Source: Thalassobius sp049116315 (lineage in GTDB: Bacteria; Pseudomonadota; Alphaproteobacteria; Rhodobacterales; Rhodobacteraceae). Taken from it: a stretch of 64,000 nt of DNA. Below are positions 40,652-49,160 of this stretch, one piece after another; within the stretch, counting starts at the first letter, position 1; every line of letters starts with the position of its first letter. The position numbers and the translations under genes were made by a program. Under the pieces are notes generated by a model. It was not told where the DNA came from, did no database searches, and was given only the letters and a program-made list of their open reading frames with translations. Location of the stretch: NCBI GenBank assembly GCA_049116315.1, contig JAGDZD010000001.1, positions 124,001-188,000 of the forward strand. The letters are read 5' to 3'.

Positions 40652-43456
40652 TTAGTGGGCTTCGGCCCAATTGGCACCTTTGCCCGCATCGACCACAAGC
40701 GGAACGGAGAGTTGCAGGATTGGCGCTGCGGCGGTTTCCATGATTGAGCGTGCGCGCTCGATCACTTGGTCTGCGGCGTCTTCCTGCACTTCGAACAGCA
40801 ATTCATCGTGAACTTGCAGCAGCATTTTTGCTGGTAGATCTGTGATTGCGGCAGGCATGCGCACCATGGCGCGGCGGATGACATCTGCGGCGGTGCCTTG
40901 GATGGGCGCATTGATCGCTGCGCGTTGCGCGAAACCAGCGCGCGGGCCTTTGGCATTGATTTCCGGCGTATGGATTTTGCGACCAAACAGCGTTTGCACA
41001 TAGCCGTGTTCTTTGGCGAAAGTCTTTGTGTCATCCATATAGGTGCGGATGCCGGGGAAGCGTTCAAAGTAGCGGTTGATGAAGCCTTGGGCCTCTGCGC
41101 GCGGGATGCGCAGATTGCGTGCCAGACCAAAGCCAGAGATGCCATAGATGACCCCGAAGTTGATTGCCTTGGCTTGGCGGCGGATGTCTGGGGTCATCTC
41201 ATCCATTGGCACGTCGAACATTTCCGAGGCCGTCATGGCGTGGATGTCGTGCCCTTGTTTGAAGGCGTCTTTCAGCGCGTCGATGCCAGCCATTTCAGCC
41301 AGAATACGCAATTCAATCTGGCTATAGTCGAGGCTGATCAGCACATTGCCTTCTTCGGCGACAAAGGCCTCACGAATGCGGCGGCCTTCTTCGTTGCGCA
41401 CGGGGATGTTTTGCAGGTTGGGATCTGTAGAGGCCAATCGCCCGGTGTTGGCACCGGTTTGGGCATAGGAGGTGTGCACCCGTCCGGTTTCGGGATGGAT
41501 GTGTTCCTGCAACGCGTCTGTGTAGGTTGATTTCAGTTTCTGCAATTGGCGATAATCAAGCACGCGCGCCGCAAAGTCGTGTTCTGTGGCCAAATCCTCG
41601 AGCACATTGGCGGGGGTCGACCATTGGCCAGTTTTGGTCTTTTTGCCGCCTTCAAGCGCCATCTCTTCAAAGAGGATTGCTCCAACCTGTGCCGGGGATT
41701 GGACGTTAAAGCTATGGCCCGCAAGCTCGTGCAGTTCGGCCTCAAGGCCGGCCATCTTTTGGGCAAAGGCGTTGGACATGCGCGACAGGTGATCCCGGTC
41801 CACTTTGATGCCGTGCATTTCCATCTGTTGCAGCACTGGCACCAAGGGGCGCTCGAGCGTTTCATAGACGGTTGTGACCTGCTCTTGGTGCAGCTTGGGT
41901 TTCAAGACTTCCCACAGGCGCAGCGTAATGTCCGCGTCTTCGGCGGCGTATTTTACCGCCTCTTCGAGGGGAACATAATCAAAGGTGATTTGTGACTTGC
42001 CTGATCCCAGCAGGGACTTAATCGAAATCGGTTTGTGATCCAGATAGCGCTCGGACAGGGCATCCATGCCGTGGTTGTGGATGCCAGCGTTCAGGGCATA
42101 AGAGATCAGCATTGTGTCGTCGATGGAAACCACATCCAGACCGTAGCGCTTAAAGATTTTGGCGTCGTACTTCATGTTCTGGCCAATCTTGAGGATGCTT
42201 GGATCCTCGAGCAGTGGCTTGAGCATATCCAGCGCTGTATTCAGGTCCATCTGACCTTCGGCCAGCTGGTCGCTGCCAAACAGGTCATCGCTGGAGCCGT
42301 TCTTGTGAGTCAACGGGATGTAACAGGCGGATCCGGCTTGCACGCATAGCGAGATCCCCACCAGATCGACGCGCATTTCGTCCAGACCTGTGGTTTCGGT
42401 GTCGATGGCGACATGGCCGCGCTCTTGTGCCAAAGCGATCCAGCGGGCCAAGCCGTCAGCGTCGCGAACCCATTCATAGGTGTCAGGCTCAAAAGGGAGG
42501 GCTGCGGGACCATCTGCGGCCTCAGCGTTGGCAGGGGCGTCGACAGCTGCGGGCGCCTCGACGCCAAGTTGGCCGGCGATCCGCTTGGTCAGCGTGCGGA
42601 ACTCCATCTCATTGAGGAAGCTTAGCAAGTCTTCGGCAACTGGGTCTTTCACCTCTAGGTCATCGATGGTGAAATCCAGCGTCATGTTGCAATCCAGTTG
42701 CACCAGAGTTTTGGACATCTCGATCTGGGCACGGTGATCAATCAAGGTCTGGCGGCGTTTGGGTTGCTTGATCTCTTCTGCGCGATCCAGCAGCTCTTCG
42801 AGAGACCCGTATTCGTTGATCAGCAACGCGGCGGTTTTGATGCCAATGCCGGGGGCGCCGGGGACGTTGTCCACGCTGTCGCCAGCCAAAGCCTGCACAT
42901 CAACAACCCGTTCCGGACCCACACCAAATTTTTCATGAACCCCGTCGCGATCGATCAGTTTGTTTTTCATCGCGTCCAGCATATCGACGCCATCACCGAC
43001 CAGCTGCATCAGGTCTTTGTCCGAGCTGATAATGGTACAACGTCCACCAGCTTCGCGGGCCTGACAGGCAAGGGTGGCCATGATGTCGTCCGCTTCAAAG
43101 CCTTCGACTTCTTTGCAGGCAATGTTGAAGGCGCGGGTGGCGTCCCGCGTTAGCGGAAACTGAGGGCGCAGATCTTCGGGGGCAGGGGGGCGGTTCGCCT
43201 TATATTGATCATAAAGATCATTGCGAAAGGTTTTCCCGGAATAGTCAAAAATAACAGCGACATGCGTTGGTGCATCGGGGCCGGTGTTGCCCTCGACATA
43301 GCGGTGAAGCATGTTGCAGAACCCAGCGACCGCCCCAATGGGCAAGCCGTCGGATTTGCGGGTCAGGGGCGGCAACGCGTGATAAGCGCGAAAGATAAAC
43401 GCAGAGCCGTCAATCAAATGCAGATGACAGCCTTTGCCAAATTCTGTGTTGCTCAT
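40652..43456 (-). CDS. polA: DNA polymerase I
   Basis: A 934-residue family A polymerase for Okazaki-fragment maturation and repair. The N-terminal 5'-3' nuclease (about 1-290) includes FRAYHALPPL, EGFEADDIMATLA and GDSVDNVPGAPGIGIKTAA. A 3'-5' exonuclease domain (about 335-530) keeps the metal-binding AIDTETTGLDEM, so proofreading looks intact. The polymerase domain holds FNVQSPAQVG, TGRLASTDPNLQNIPVR, SLDYSQIELRILAEMAG, RRQAKAINFGVIYGISGFGLA (O-helix) and LLQVHDELLFEV. Monocistronic, by its flanks. Confidence 0.98.
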   Translation of the reverse strand: MSNTEFGKGCHLHLIDGSAFIFRAYHALPPLTRKSDGLPIGAVAGFCNMLHRYVEGNTGPDAPTHVAVIFDYSGKTFRNDLYDQYKANRPPAPEDLRPQFPLTRDATRAFNIACKEVEGFEADDIMATLACQAREAGGRCTIISSDKDLMQLVGDGVDMLDAMKNKLIDRDGVHEKFGVGPERVVDVQALAGDSVDNVPGAPGIGIKTAALLINEYGSLEELLDRAEEIKQPKRRQTLIDHRAQIEMSKTLVQLDCNMTLDFTIDDLEVKDPVAEDLLSFLNEMEFRTLTKRIAGQLGVEAPAAVDAPANAEAADGPAALPFEPDTYEWVRDADGLARWIALAQERGHVAIDTETTGLDEMRVDLVGISLCVQAGSACYIPLTHKNGSSDDLFGSDQLAEGQMDLNTALDMLKPLLEDPSILKIGQNMKYDAKIFKRYGLDVVSIDDTMLISYALNAGIHNHGMDALSERYLDHKPISIKSLLGSGKSQITFDYVPLEEAVKYAAEDADITLRLWEVLKPKLHQEQVTTVYETLERPLVPVLQQMEMHGIKVDRDHLSRMSNAFAQKMAGLEAELHELAGHSFNVQSPAQVGAILFEEMALEGGKKTKTGQWSTPANVLEDLATEHDFAARVLDYRQLQKLKSTYTDALQEHIHPETGRVHTSYAQTGANTGRLASTDPNLQNIPVRNEEGRRIREAFVAEEGNVLISLDYSQIELRILAEMAGIDALKDAFKQGHDIHAMTASEMFDVPMDEMTPDIRRQAKAINFGVIYGISGFGLARNLRIPRAEAQGFINRYFERFPGIRTYMDDTKTFAKEHGYVQTLFGRKIHTPEINAKGPRAGFAQRAAINAPIQGTAADVIRRAMVRMPAAITDLPAKMLLQVHDELLFEVQEDAADQVIERARSIMETAAAPILQLSVPLVVDAGKGANWAEAH

Positions 43457-43560
43457 GATTTTGTACCCTTGTTCGCGTTATGTCCTTGTTATCTGCCAAT
43501 GCGGGCGGGACTGCAATTGTTGATCGGGCGCAAGCGTCCGAAACCTTGGCAAAACGAGGC

Positions 43561-44262
43561 TTAATCGCTGGCCAGACCAAAGCGCCACAGGGACAAACGG
43601 ACAGAGACTGGGAGAGGCGTCCAAGCACCAAATCTCACCCCAGCCGCCCGTAGGGTTTGCCCAACCCATTGATTGCAGGTTTGAAAAATGTGGAACCGGC
43701 CCGTGGCGGCAAAGAAGGCCCCGGGGTGGGCATCTGTGCTGACGTGCAGCGCAGGGGTGTCAGGGCGCAGATCGTTTGCGATTTCGTGCAACAGGGCGCT
43801 GTATTGAGCTGGGGTGATGTCCAGTGTTCTTACGCCTTGAAAAGAATTCAAGGGACCAAGAAGGTCGGCTCTGAGCACGGAGTTGTCGCCAAAGATGCCT
43901 TTGAGCACAGCCTTTGCGCTCAGATCTGAATAGGTGCCAACGGCAGTGTAAAACTCCTGCGCGCCCCAGCCAATCAACAGCCATTCGGCCCCAGGGTGAT
44001 GAATGGCAAGATTGCCCTCTTGCAGGGGCGCAAACTGTGTGCGGGCCTCTGGGGTGAGCGGCAGCAAGAAGTCGTTGTGAATAGGGCCGGCGACCAATCC
44101 AATTGTGACAGTGCCTTCGCCGTCAATCTAGGCGCTGGGGCCCGCGATCACACCGCCCAGAACGGCACACAACAAATACAGACCGCTCAACAGGATCAGT
44201 GCTGAAAGGGCGCGCAAAACGAAGCGCAATAAACTTTGTGTGAGGCCGCGAAGGAGATCCAA
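43561..44262 (-). pseudogene. DUF2459 (TIGR02117-type) membrane-anchored protein interrupted by an in-frame TAG
   Basis: Downstream of the stop, 178 codons read like DUF2459: TIGLVAGPIHNDFLLPLTPEA, WLLIGWGAQEFYTAVG and STDAHPGAFFAATGRFHIFQTCNQW. Upstream in the same frame lies the expected N-terminus: a basic start (LDLLRGLTQSLLRFVLRAL) and a membrane helix (SALILLSGLYLLCAVLGGVIAG). The two halves join without any shift through PSA-TAG-IDGEGTV, with the amber codon at 44128-44130. A TTG at 44262 is the best start. This is either a recent nonsense mutation, a sequencing error, or a read-through gene. Function of the family is unknown. Confidence 0.7.
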
Positions 44263-44267
44263 GACGA

Positions 44268-44447
44268 TTAAACGTCAGCGACAGATCCCTTGAGGATGTA
44301 TTTTGCATCACAGTAGGGGCATTCAACAAAACCGGTTGGTTCTGGGATGCTGAGCCACACCCGTGGATGGCCCAAAGCACCGTCCCCACCATCACAGGCC
44401 AGTTTGGAGCTTTCGACAATTTTGGTTTCTGGCGCTTGGGTCGTCAT
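44268..44447 (-). CDS. small zinc-finger protein of the NDUFS6/zf-CHCC type
   Basis: A 59-residue protein. The zinc ligands follow the CHCC pattern: C18 and H27 in LACDGGDGALGHPRVWL, C43 and C46 in FVECPYCDAKYIL. It resembles the C-terminal zinc domain of the complex I accessory subunit NDUFS6 (13 kDa), which alphaproteobacteria also have. Start ATG at 44447 (MTTQAPETKIVESSKLACDG); the stop TAA is at 44268-44270. The broken DUF2459 gene begins 5 bp after it on the same strand. The ABC transporter gene reads the other way. Confidence 0.88.
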   Translation of the reverse strand: MTTQAPETKIVESSKLACDGGDGALGHPRVWLSIPEPTGFVECPYCDAKYILKGSVADV

Positions 44448-44521
44448 CTGGGACGTTTCCTTTTGGCTGCAAAAGAACTAGTGCAGTTATGAGCGATCAT
44501 ACGGACAGGGGCAAGTGGGCC

Positions 44522-45451
44522 ATGAGCGAGAATGCGATTGAAATCCGCGGTTTGCGCAAGACATACAGCGGTGGCAAAGGCCAACCGCTCAAACATGCCC
44601 TTAAGGGGATCGATTTGGACATTCCTCAGGGGGCGGTTTTTGGACTGTTGGGGCCCAATGGGGCTGGCAAGTCGACGCTGATCAATATTCTGGCAGGTTT
44701 GGTGCTGAAAACCGAAGGTCAGGTGAACATCTGGGGCTTTGATCAGGATGTGAACCCGCGCCAGTCCCGCGCCTCGATTGGGGTGATGCCACAAGAGCTG
44801 AACCTTGATGCCTTTTTTACCCCGCGGGCCAGTCTGGATGTTCAAGCCGGGCTTTACGGCGTGCCCAAGTCGCAGCGCCGGACCGAAGAGATTTTGAAAC
44901 TGGTGGGTCTGTTTGACAAAGCGGATGCCTATGCGCGCACATTGTCTGGGGGCATGCGGCGCCGGTTGTTGTTGGGCAAGGCGCTGGTGCATGCGCCACA
45001 TGTCTTGGTTCTGGATGAACCCACAGCGGGTGTTGATATTGAATTGCGTCAGATGCTTTGGGAAAATGTGCGCAAGCTGAACGAGGACGGGATGACAATT
45101 ATCCTGACCACGCATTATCTGGAAGAAGCCGAAGAGATGTGTGATGAAATCGCCATCATCAATCAGGGCCAGGTGGTAGAGCGGGACAGCAAGGTGAACC
45201 TGCTGAGCCGCATCGACGCCAAAACGATGGTCATCCAGCCCGAAAGCCCAATCACCACTTTGCCAGCAGGCGCCGGCATCACCGTTGAGCAACGCGCAGA
45301 TGGGCTTTTGGCATTGAATTACCACGCCAGTCAAACCGGCGCCGAAGAAGTGTTGGCGGCGGTGCGGGCGGCGGGCATCCGCATTCGGGACGTCAAAACC
45401 GAAGAGGCGGATCTGGAAGATGTCTTCTTGAAACTAACCCGCAGCAGCTAA
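44522..45451 (+). CDS. ABC transporter ATP-binding protein (ABC-2 export type)
   Basis: A 309-residue ATPase subunit. Walker A is GPNGAGKST, the Q-loop is in GVMPQELNLD, the signature is LSGGMRRRLLLGKAL, Walker B is VLVLDEPTAGVD and the switch His lies in LTTHYLEEAEEMCD. The C-terminal ~80 residues form the regulatory extension of CcmA/YadG-like exporters. AGGGG precedes the ATG at 44522, which I prefer over 44489. A permease gene normally follows but here tesB does, so the membrane partner must be elsewhere. Confidence 0.92.
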   Translation: MSENAIEIRGLRKTYSGGKGQPLKHALKGIDLDIPQGAVFGLLGPNGAGKSTLINILAGLVLKTEGQVNIWGFDQDVNPRQSRASIGVMPQELNLDAFFTPRASLDVQAGLYGVPKSQRRTEEILKLVGLFDKADAYARTLSGGMRRRLLLGKALVHAPHVLVLDEPTAGVDIELRQMLWENVRKLNEDGMTIILTTHYLEEAEEMCDEIAIINQGQVVERDSKVNLLSRIDAKTMVIQPESPITTLPAGAGITVEQRADGLLALNYHASQTGAEEVLAAVRAAGIRIRDVKTEEADLEDVFLKLTRSS

Positions 45452-45595
45452 GCGCTGGTGGGGACGTCGCCGCCTAAGCGGATCGGGCCGTTTGTGGATG
45501 TGACGTCGCGCCATTGCGCGGTCTCGGGATTGCGTCTGGCGCAGAATCCGCCATCGTGACCCATGGTAAGGTGCTCTAGGTAAAGGACGATTGGC

Positions 45596-46474
45596 ATGAC
45601 TGAACAGCCTGATATGGCGGCGTGGTTGCGTAACTTGTTAGAGGTCAACGCGGTCGAAGAGGACTTTTTCCAAGGCATTGCGACGCCAAAGGGGCGCGGT
45701 CGCTCGTTTGGGGGGCAAGTGATCGGGCAGGCCTTGATGTCGGCCATTCGCACGGCAGAGCCGGATAAAGCGGTGCATTCCTTGCATGCCTATTTTATGC
45801 GACCTGGGGATGCGACCAAGCCTGTACTCTACCGGGTTGAACGGGACCGGGATGGCCGCAGCTTTGCCACCCGTCGGGTCATCGCCATTCAATCTGGCAA
45901 ACCCATTCTGAACCTTGCGGCCTCTTTTCACGTGAAAGAACCCGGTCTGTCGCATCAAGCCGAGATGCCCGATGTGCCCATGCCAGAAGATCTGGAGAAT
46001 GAGCAGCAGCTGGGAGAGCGCTTTGCAGATCAACTGCCACCAGCTTATCGCGCTTGGTTGGCAGCACCGCGCCCGGTCGAAATGCGGTCGGTTGGTCTGC
46101 GCCCGCCGTTTTCGCGTGATCCACAGGATCCGGTGCAACACCTATGGTTCAAACTGCGCGGCACCTTTGAAGAGGACACCGCGCTGCATCGTGCGGCCTT
46201 GGCCTATACGTCGGATTTTGGCTTGTTGGGCACCTGTGTGTTGCCTTGGGCCAAGGCCTTTGTCGACCCTGACATGCAGTTTGCCAGTCTGGATCACGCC
46301 ATGTGGTTCCATGATGATTTTCGGATGGATGAATGGTTGCTGTATGCGATGGACAGCCCTTGGGCCGGGGGCGCTCGCGGGTTCAACCGTGGTCAGATCT
46401 TTACCCGGGATGGGCGCCTTGTGGCCTCGACTGCGCAAGAAGGATTGGTGCGCCCGGTGGAGCCACGGTCTTAG
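45596..46474 (+). CDS. tesB: acyl-CoA thioesterase II
   Basis: Hydrolyses medium and long acyl-CoA to free acid and CoA. The 292-residue double-hotdog protein shows the TesB pattern: EEDFFQGIATPKGRGRSFGGQVIGQALMSA, HSLHAYFMRPGDATKPVLYRVERDRDGRSFATRRV, and in the second half SLDHAMWFHDDFRMDEWLLYAM with the catalytic Asp. RGFNRGQIFTRDGRLVASTAQEGL closes it. Single gene; a long inverted repeat follows it, between tesB and the converging WYL regulator. Confidence 0.96.
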   Translation: MTEQPDMAAWLRNLLEVNAVEEDFFQGIATPKGRGRSFGGQVIGQALMSAIRTAEPDKAVHSLHAYFMRPGDATKPVLYRVERDRDGRSFATRRVIAIQSGKPILNLAASFHVKEPGLSHQAEMPDVPMPEDLENEQQLGERFADQLPPAYRAWLAAPRPVEMRSVGLRPPFSRDPQDPVQHLWFKLRGTFEEDTALHRAALAYTSDFGLLGTCVLPWAKAFVDPDMQFASLDHAMWFHDDFRMDEWLLYAMDSPWAGGARGFNRGQIFTRDGRLVASTAQEGLVRPVEPRS

Positions 46475-46528
46475 CCACCCCCTCAGACCGTTCCCGCCCG
46501 GCCCACCCCACGGTCTTCGGGGGTGGCT
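46473..46528. terminator. long imperfect inverted repeat between tesB and the WYL regulator
   Basis: Two 18-nt arms, 46473-46490 and 46511-46528, are reverse complements at 16 of 18 positions (outer part AGCCACCCCC / GGGGGTGGCT). The stem separates two converging genes and probably ends both transcripts, though there is no T-run. Confidence 0.6.
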
Positions 46529-46536
46529 TGGGCGCG

Positions 46537-47220
46537 TTAGGGGCGGTTGTTTTCAATCCGATAAAAGTCGCGCAGTGTTTGGCCGGGCACGGGTTTGAAG
46601 CGAGCGCCCTCTTGCAGATCCTCAACCCGGTCGAGGCGGAAAATGCGAAAATTTTGGCGCAATTCGCACCACGCCACGATCGTCCAGACTTTGCCCCAGA
46701 ACCACAGACCCAGCGGGCGGATCGTCCGGGTTGAGGCAGTGCCCTTTTCGTCCTGATAGGTGATATTGAGCAGAACACAGTCGCTGGCAGCCTGTTCCAC
46801 TTGGTCGATTCGGTTGCGGACGGTGTCTGGCAGGGTCTGCGCGTCAAGCACGTTGACTTTGACCTCATCGGCGCGGGCGCGGGCTGACTCAGGCAAAACC
46901 GCGTTGATCTTGATCAGCGCTTCTTCGGCAGCGGCGGCCATCGAGGTGCCGCCCCACGCGCGGATCATCCGCGCCCCAGAGACCAGCGCGATGATTTCTT
47001 CGGTGGTGAACATCAGCGGCGGCAGATCATAGCCGTCGCGCAGAATGTAACCGACACCCGCTTCGCCATCGATGGGAACGCCGGTGCCGATCAGGTCGGC
47101 CACATCGCGGTAGATAGTCCGCGTTGTGACCTCAAGCTTTTCAGCCAATTGCGCGGCTGTCACCAACCGCCCGCCCCGCAGGTATTGAACAATCTGAAAG
47201 AGGCGGTCAGCGCGTCGCAT
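46537..47220 (-). CDS. WYL-domain transcriptional regulator (YafY type)
   Basis: A 227-residue regulator. The N-terminal helix-turn-helix is RRADRLFQIVQYLRGGRLVTAAQLAEKLEVTTRTIYRDVADL (about 2-45). A WYL domain follows (about 130-215), with NITYQDEKGTASTRTIRPLGLWFWGKVWTIVAWCELRQNFRIFRLDRV. WYL domains bind small ligands or nucleic acid. Its start overlaps the stop of the upstream VOC gene by one base (TAATG), so they form an operon. Target genes are unknown. Confidence 0.93.
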   Translation of the reverse strand: MRRADRLFQIVQYLRGGRLVTAAQLAEKLEVTTRTIYRDVADLIGTGVPIDGEAGVGYILRDGYDLPPLMFTTEEIIALVSGARMIRAWGGTSMAAAAEEALIKINAVLPESARARADEVKVNVLDAQTLPDTVRNRIDQVEQAASDCVLLNITYQDEKGTASTRTIRPLGLWFWGKVWTIVAWCELRQNFRIFRLDRVEDLQEGARFKPVPGQTLRDFYRIENNRP

Positions 47221-47603
47221 TAGCTTGGAGTGTCTTGAAGGTTGCTTTGGAACAAGCCAATGGAGTTTCCATCAGGGTCCTTGATGTACATAAAGCGGCC
47301 AATGGGCAGCGGAACTGGGTCGCTGATGATTTCGCCCCCCGCGGCGCTGCACCGTTCAGCAGCTTCTTCCAAAGTATCTGGAACGGCAAGATGCAACGTT
47401 GTCCCGCGGCCATCTTCGGCGGGTTTCCCCGGATAGAGGTGGCCGCCAATCATATCCATCGCACCGTTGAACACGGCGATGGGGTTGGGCCCCGCAGAAT
47501 CCAGCGTCAACTTAAAGCCGAATACGCTTGAATAGAACGCCATGGCTTTGGTCATATCGGTGACTGGGATTTCGGACCAGACGACGATCGGTTTGGGTGT
47601 CAT
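47220..47603 (-). CDS. VOC family protein (glyoxalase-like)
   Basis: A 127-residue VOC-fold protein: IVVWSEIPVTDMTKAMAFYSSVFGFKLT at the N-terminus and GRFMYIKDPDGNSIGLFQSN at the C-terminus. The metal-type residues are partly substituted (EIP instead of HxV), so it may be a binding protein rather than an enzyme. The gene precedes and overlaps the WYL regulator by one base, which suggests that the regulator answers to something the VOC protein handles. Confidence 0.87.
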   Translation of the reverse strand: MTPKPIVVWSEIPVTDMTKAMAFYSSVFGFKLTLDSAGPNPIAVFNGAMDMIGGHLYPGKPAEDGRGTTLHLAVPDTLEEAAERCSAAGGEIISDPVPLPIGRFMYIKDPDGNSIGLFQSNLQDTPS

Positions 47604-47665
47604 TTTTTCTCTCCAATAAGTGACAGGCAGGGACCGTATGACATAGGCCTCCTGACAACGTGCTG

Positions 47666-48433
47666 TCAGGAGCGTTCAGGGTGCAGCAACTTTATCCATT
47701 CCAAGCCATCCGCAGTGCTTTGTGCTGGGATGTACTCTGCGCTGACCCAATGTTCATAGGACTGGGCCTGAAGTTTTGCAAAGAAGGCTTTGTAGTCAAT
47801 TGTACCGATGTCAGGTTCGTGCCGGCCTTCGGCGCTGGCCACCTGAACATGACGCACCCGCGATTTATGGCGCTCCCATGTTGCGCCAACATCAGAGGTG
47901 ATGCGGTGGGCATGATAAGCATCAAATTGCAGCGATAGGTTCGGGGCGTTGATTTGGGCCAAAATTTTGGACGCCAGATCAAAATCGTTCAGAAAATACC
48001 CCGGCATGTCGATCGGGTTGATGGGTTCGATGGTCAAACTTTGATCGGGGTCTTGCTGCGCCGCCCATTTGAGATTGTCAAAGAAGGTGTCCAGCGCCTC
48101 TGGGCCAGAGGCAATGCCGGACATGATGTGCACATGGGTTGCGCCAGAAAATTGAGCATATTCAAGCGCCTGAGAAAATTCTTGGCGAAACTTTCGGTGC
48201 TGTCCGGGCAAGGCAGCAGAGCCACGCGCGCCCTGATCCCAATCCGGTTCAGGGGTGTTGATTAAGACCAATTCAAGGGCGTTGTCCGCACAAAGCTGCG
48301 CCAATTCTTGCGCTGGCATGTCATAAGGAAACAAAACTTCGACCCCAGTGAACCCGGCCTCAGCCGCAGCTTTGGGGCGACGTTCGGGCGAAAGCTCTGT
48401 GAACAAAAGGCTGAGGTTGGCGGCAAATTTCAC
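47666..48433 (-). CDS. hyi: hydroxypyruvate isomerase family protein (Hyi-like)
   Basis: A 255-residue TIM-barrel sugar isomerase-like protein. MKFAANLSLLFTELSPERR is the classic Hyi start. Metal ligands fit E in LTIEPINPIDMPGYFL, D in LQFDAYHAHRI, H/E in RHVQVASAEGRHEPDIG and E in WVSAEYIPAQS. Hyi interconverts hydroxypyruvate and tartronate semialdehyde in glyoxylate metabolism; OtnI, acting on threonate derivatives, is close by sequence. No glyoxylate carboligase gene is near, so the exact substrate is open. Confidence 0.85.
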   Translation of the reverse strand: MKFAANLSLLFTELSPERRPKAAAEAGFTGVEVLFPYDMPAQELAQLCADNALELVLINTPEPDWDQGARGSAALPGQHRKFRQEFSQALEYAQFSGATHVHIMSGIASGPEALDTFFDNLKWAAQQDPDQSLTIEPINPIDMPGYFLNDFDLASKILAQINAPNLSLQFDAYHAHRITSDVGATWERHKSRVRHVQVASAEGRHEPDIGTIDYKAFFAKLQAQSYEHWVSAEYIPAQSTADGLEWIKLLHPERS

Positions 48434-48491
48434 GGGGCTTTCCTTTGATCTGTGTCGGGCACGCAGGTTTTGTGTGATCTGTGCGCTTGGG

Positions 48492-49079
48492 TCAGGGCTT
48501 GGGGTTAAGCTGGTCGGTTGGGATCACTGGGAAGAACACACCAGATGACCAAAGACCAAACCAGCTGATGCCCTCTACGACGTGATCCGTGCATAGATCC
48601 ACCAGCCGGTAAAAGCTTTTGCGATCGATGCGTGCCGTGAGGTCGGCCCTGATATGAACATAGGGTGAGGGTTCTTGCGTGTCAGGATCGTAGGTCACAG
48701 TGATAGCGTGATCGGGTCCTGCGACGGCGTCATCACCAACTGAGGTGGTAAAGGTCAAAATCTGATCCGAATCTTCGCCTTTGACTTGAAAGTCGATCGC
48801 CAAAAAGGGCACGTCGTCGACAGTGATGCCAATTTTTTCAACCGGCGTGACGAGGTAGTATTTGTCATCATCTTTACGTAGAATCGTGGAAAAGAGGCGG
48901 ACAAGTTCTGGGCGGCCAATTGGGGTCCCTAGATAAAACCATGTCCCATCACGAGCGATACGTATGTCCAGATCCCCACAAAACGGCGGAGACCACAGAT
49001 GAACAGGGGGCAGACCCTTTTCGCCCTTATTTGCGCGGATGGCCGCTGCGATCCCATCAAGTTTTGGTTTCACGGACAT
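48492..49079 (-). CDS. DUF1285 family protein
   Basis: A protein of about 195 residues matching DUF1285: HLWSPPFCGDLDIRIARDGTWFYLGTPIGRPELVRLFSTILRKDDDKYYLVTPVEK, with DVPFLAIDF and ISWFGLWSSGVFFPV near the end. The family is a two-domain beta-rich fold of unknown role. Start is uncertain: 49079 (MSVKPKLD, with AGAGTGA upstream) is my choice; 49103 and 49130 are in frame. It diverges from the MoxR operon by 81 bp; in many alphaproteobacteria DUF1285 and MoxR genes are neighbours. Confidence 0.88.
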   Translation of the reverse strand: MSVKPKLDGIAAAIRANKGEKGLPPVHLWSPPFCGDLDIRIARDGTWFYLGTPIGRPELVRLFSTILRKDDDKYYLVTPVEKIGITVDDVPFLAIDFQVKGEDSDQILTFTTSVGDDAVAGPDHAITVTYDPDTQEPSPYVHIRADLTARIDRKSFYRLVDLCTDHVVEGISWFGLWSSGVFFPVIPTDQLNPKP

Positions 49080-49160
49080 TTGTTCACTCTTAATTTTTGC
49101 CATTTGCGTTTCACGCGATACACTTATCATTAACGTTATAGACCAGTTTGGAGATTGACC

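Noticed and set aside
45448..45562. Possible 38-residue protein on the minus strand between the ABC ATPase and tesB (begins MGHDGGFCARR)
   Set aside because: The frame looks reasonable, but there is no convincing ribosome-binding site, it touches the end of the ABC gene and I know no family for it.
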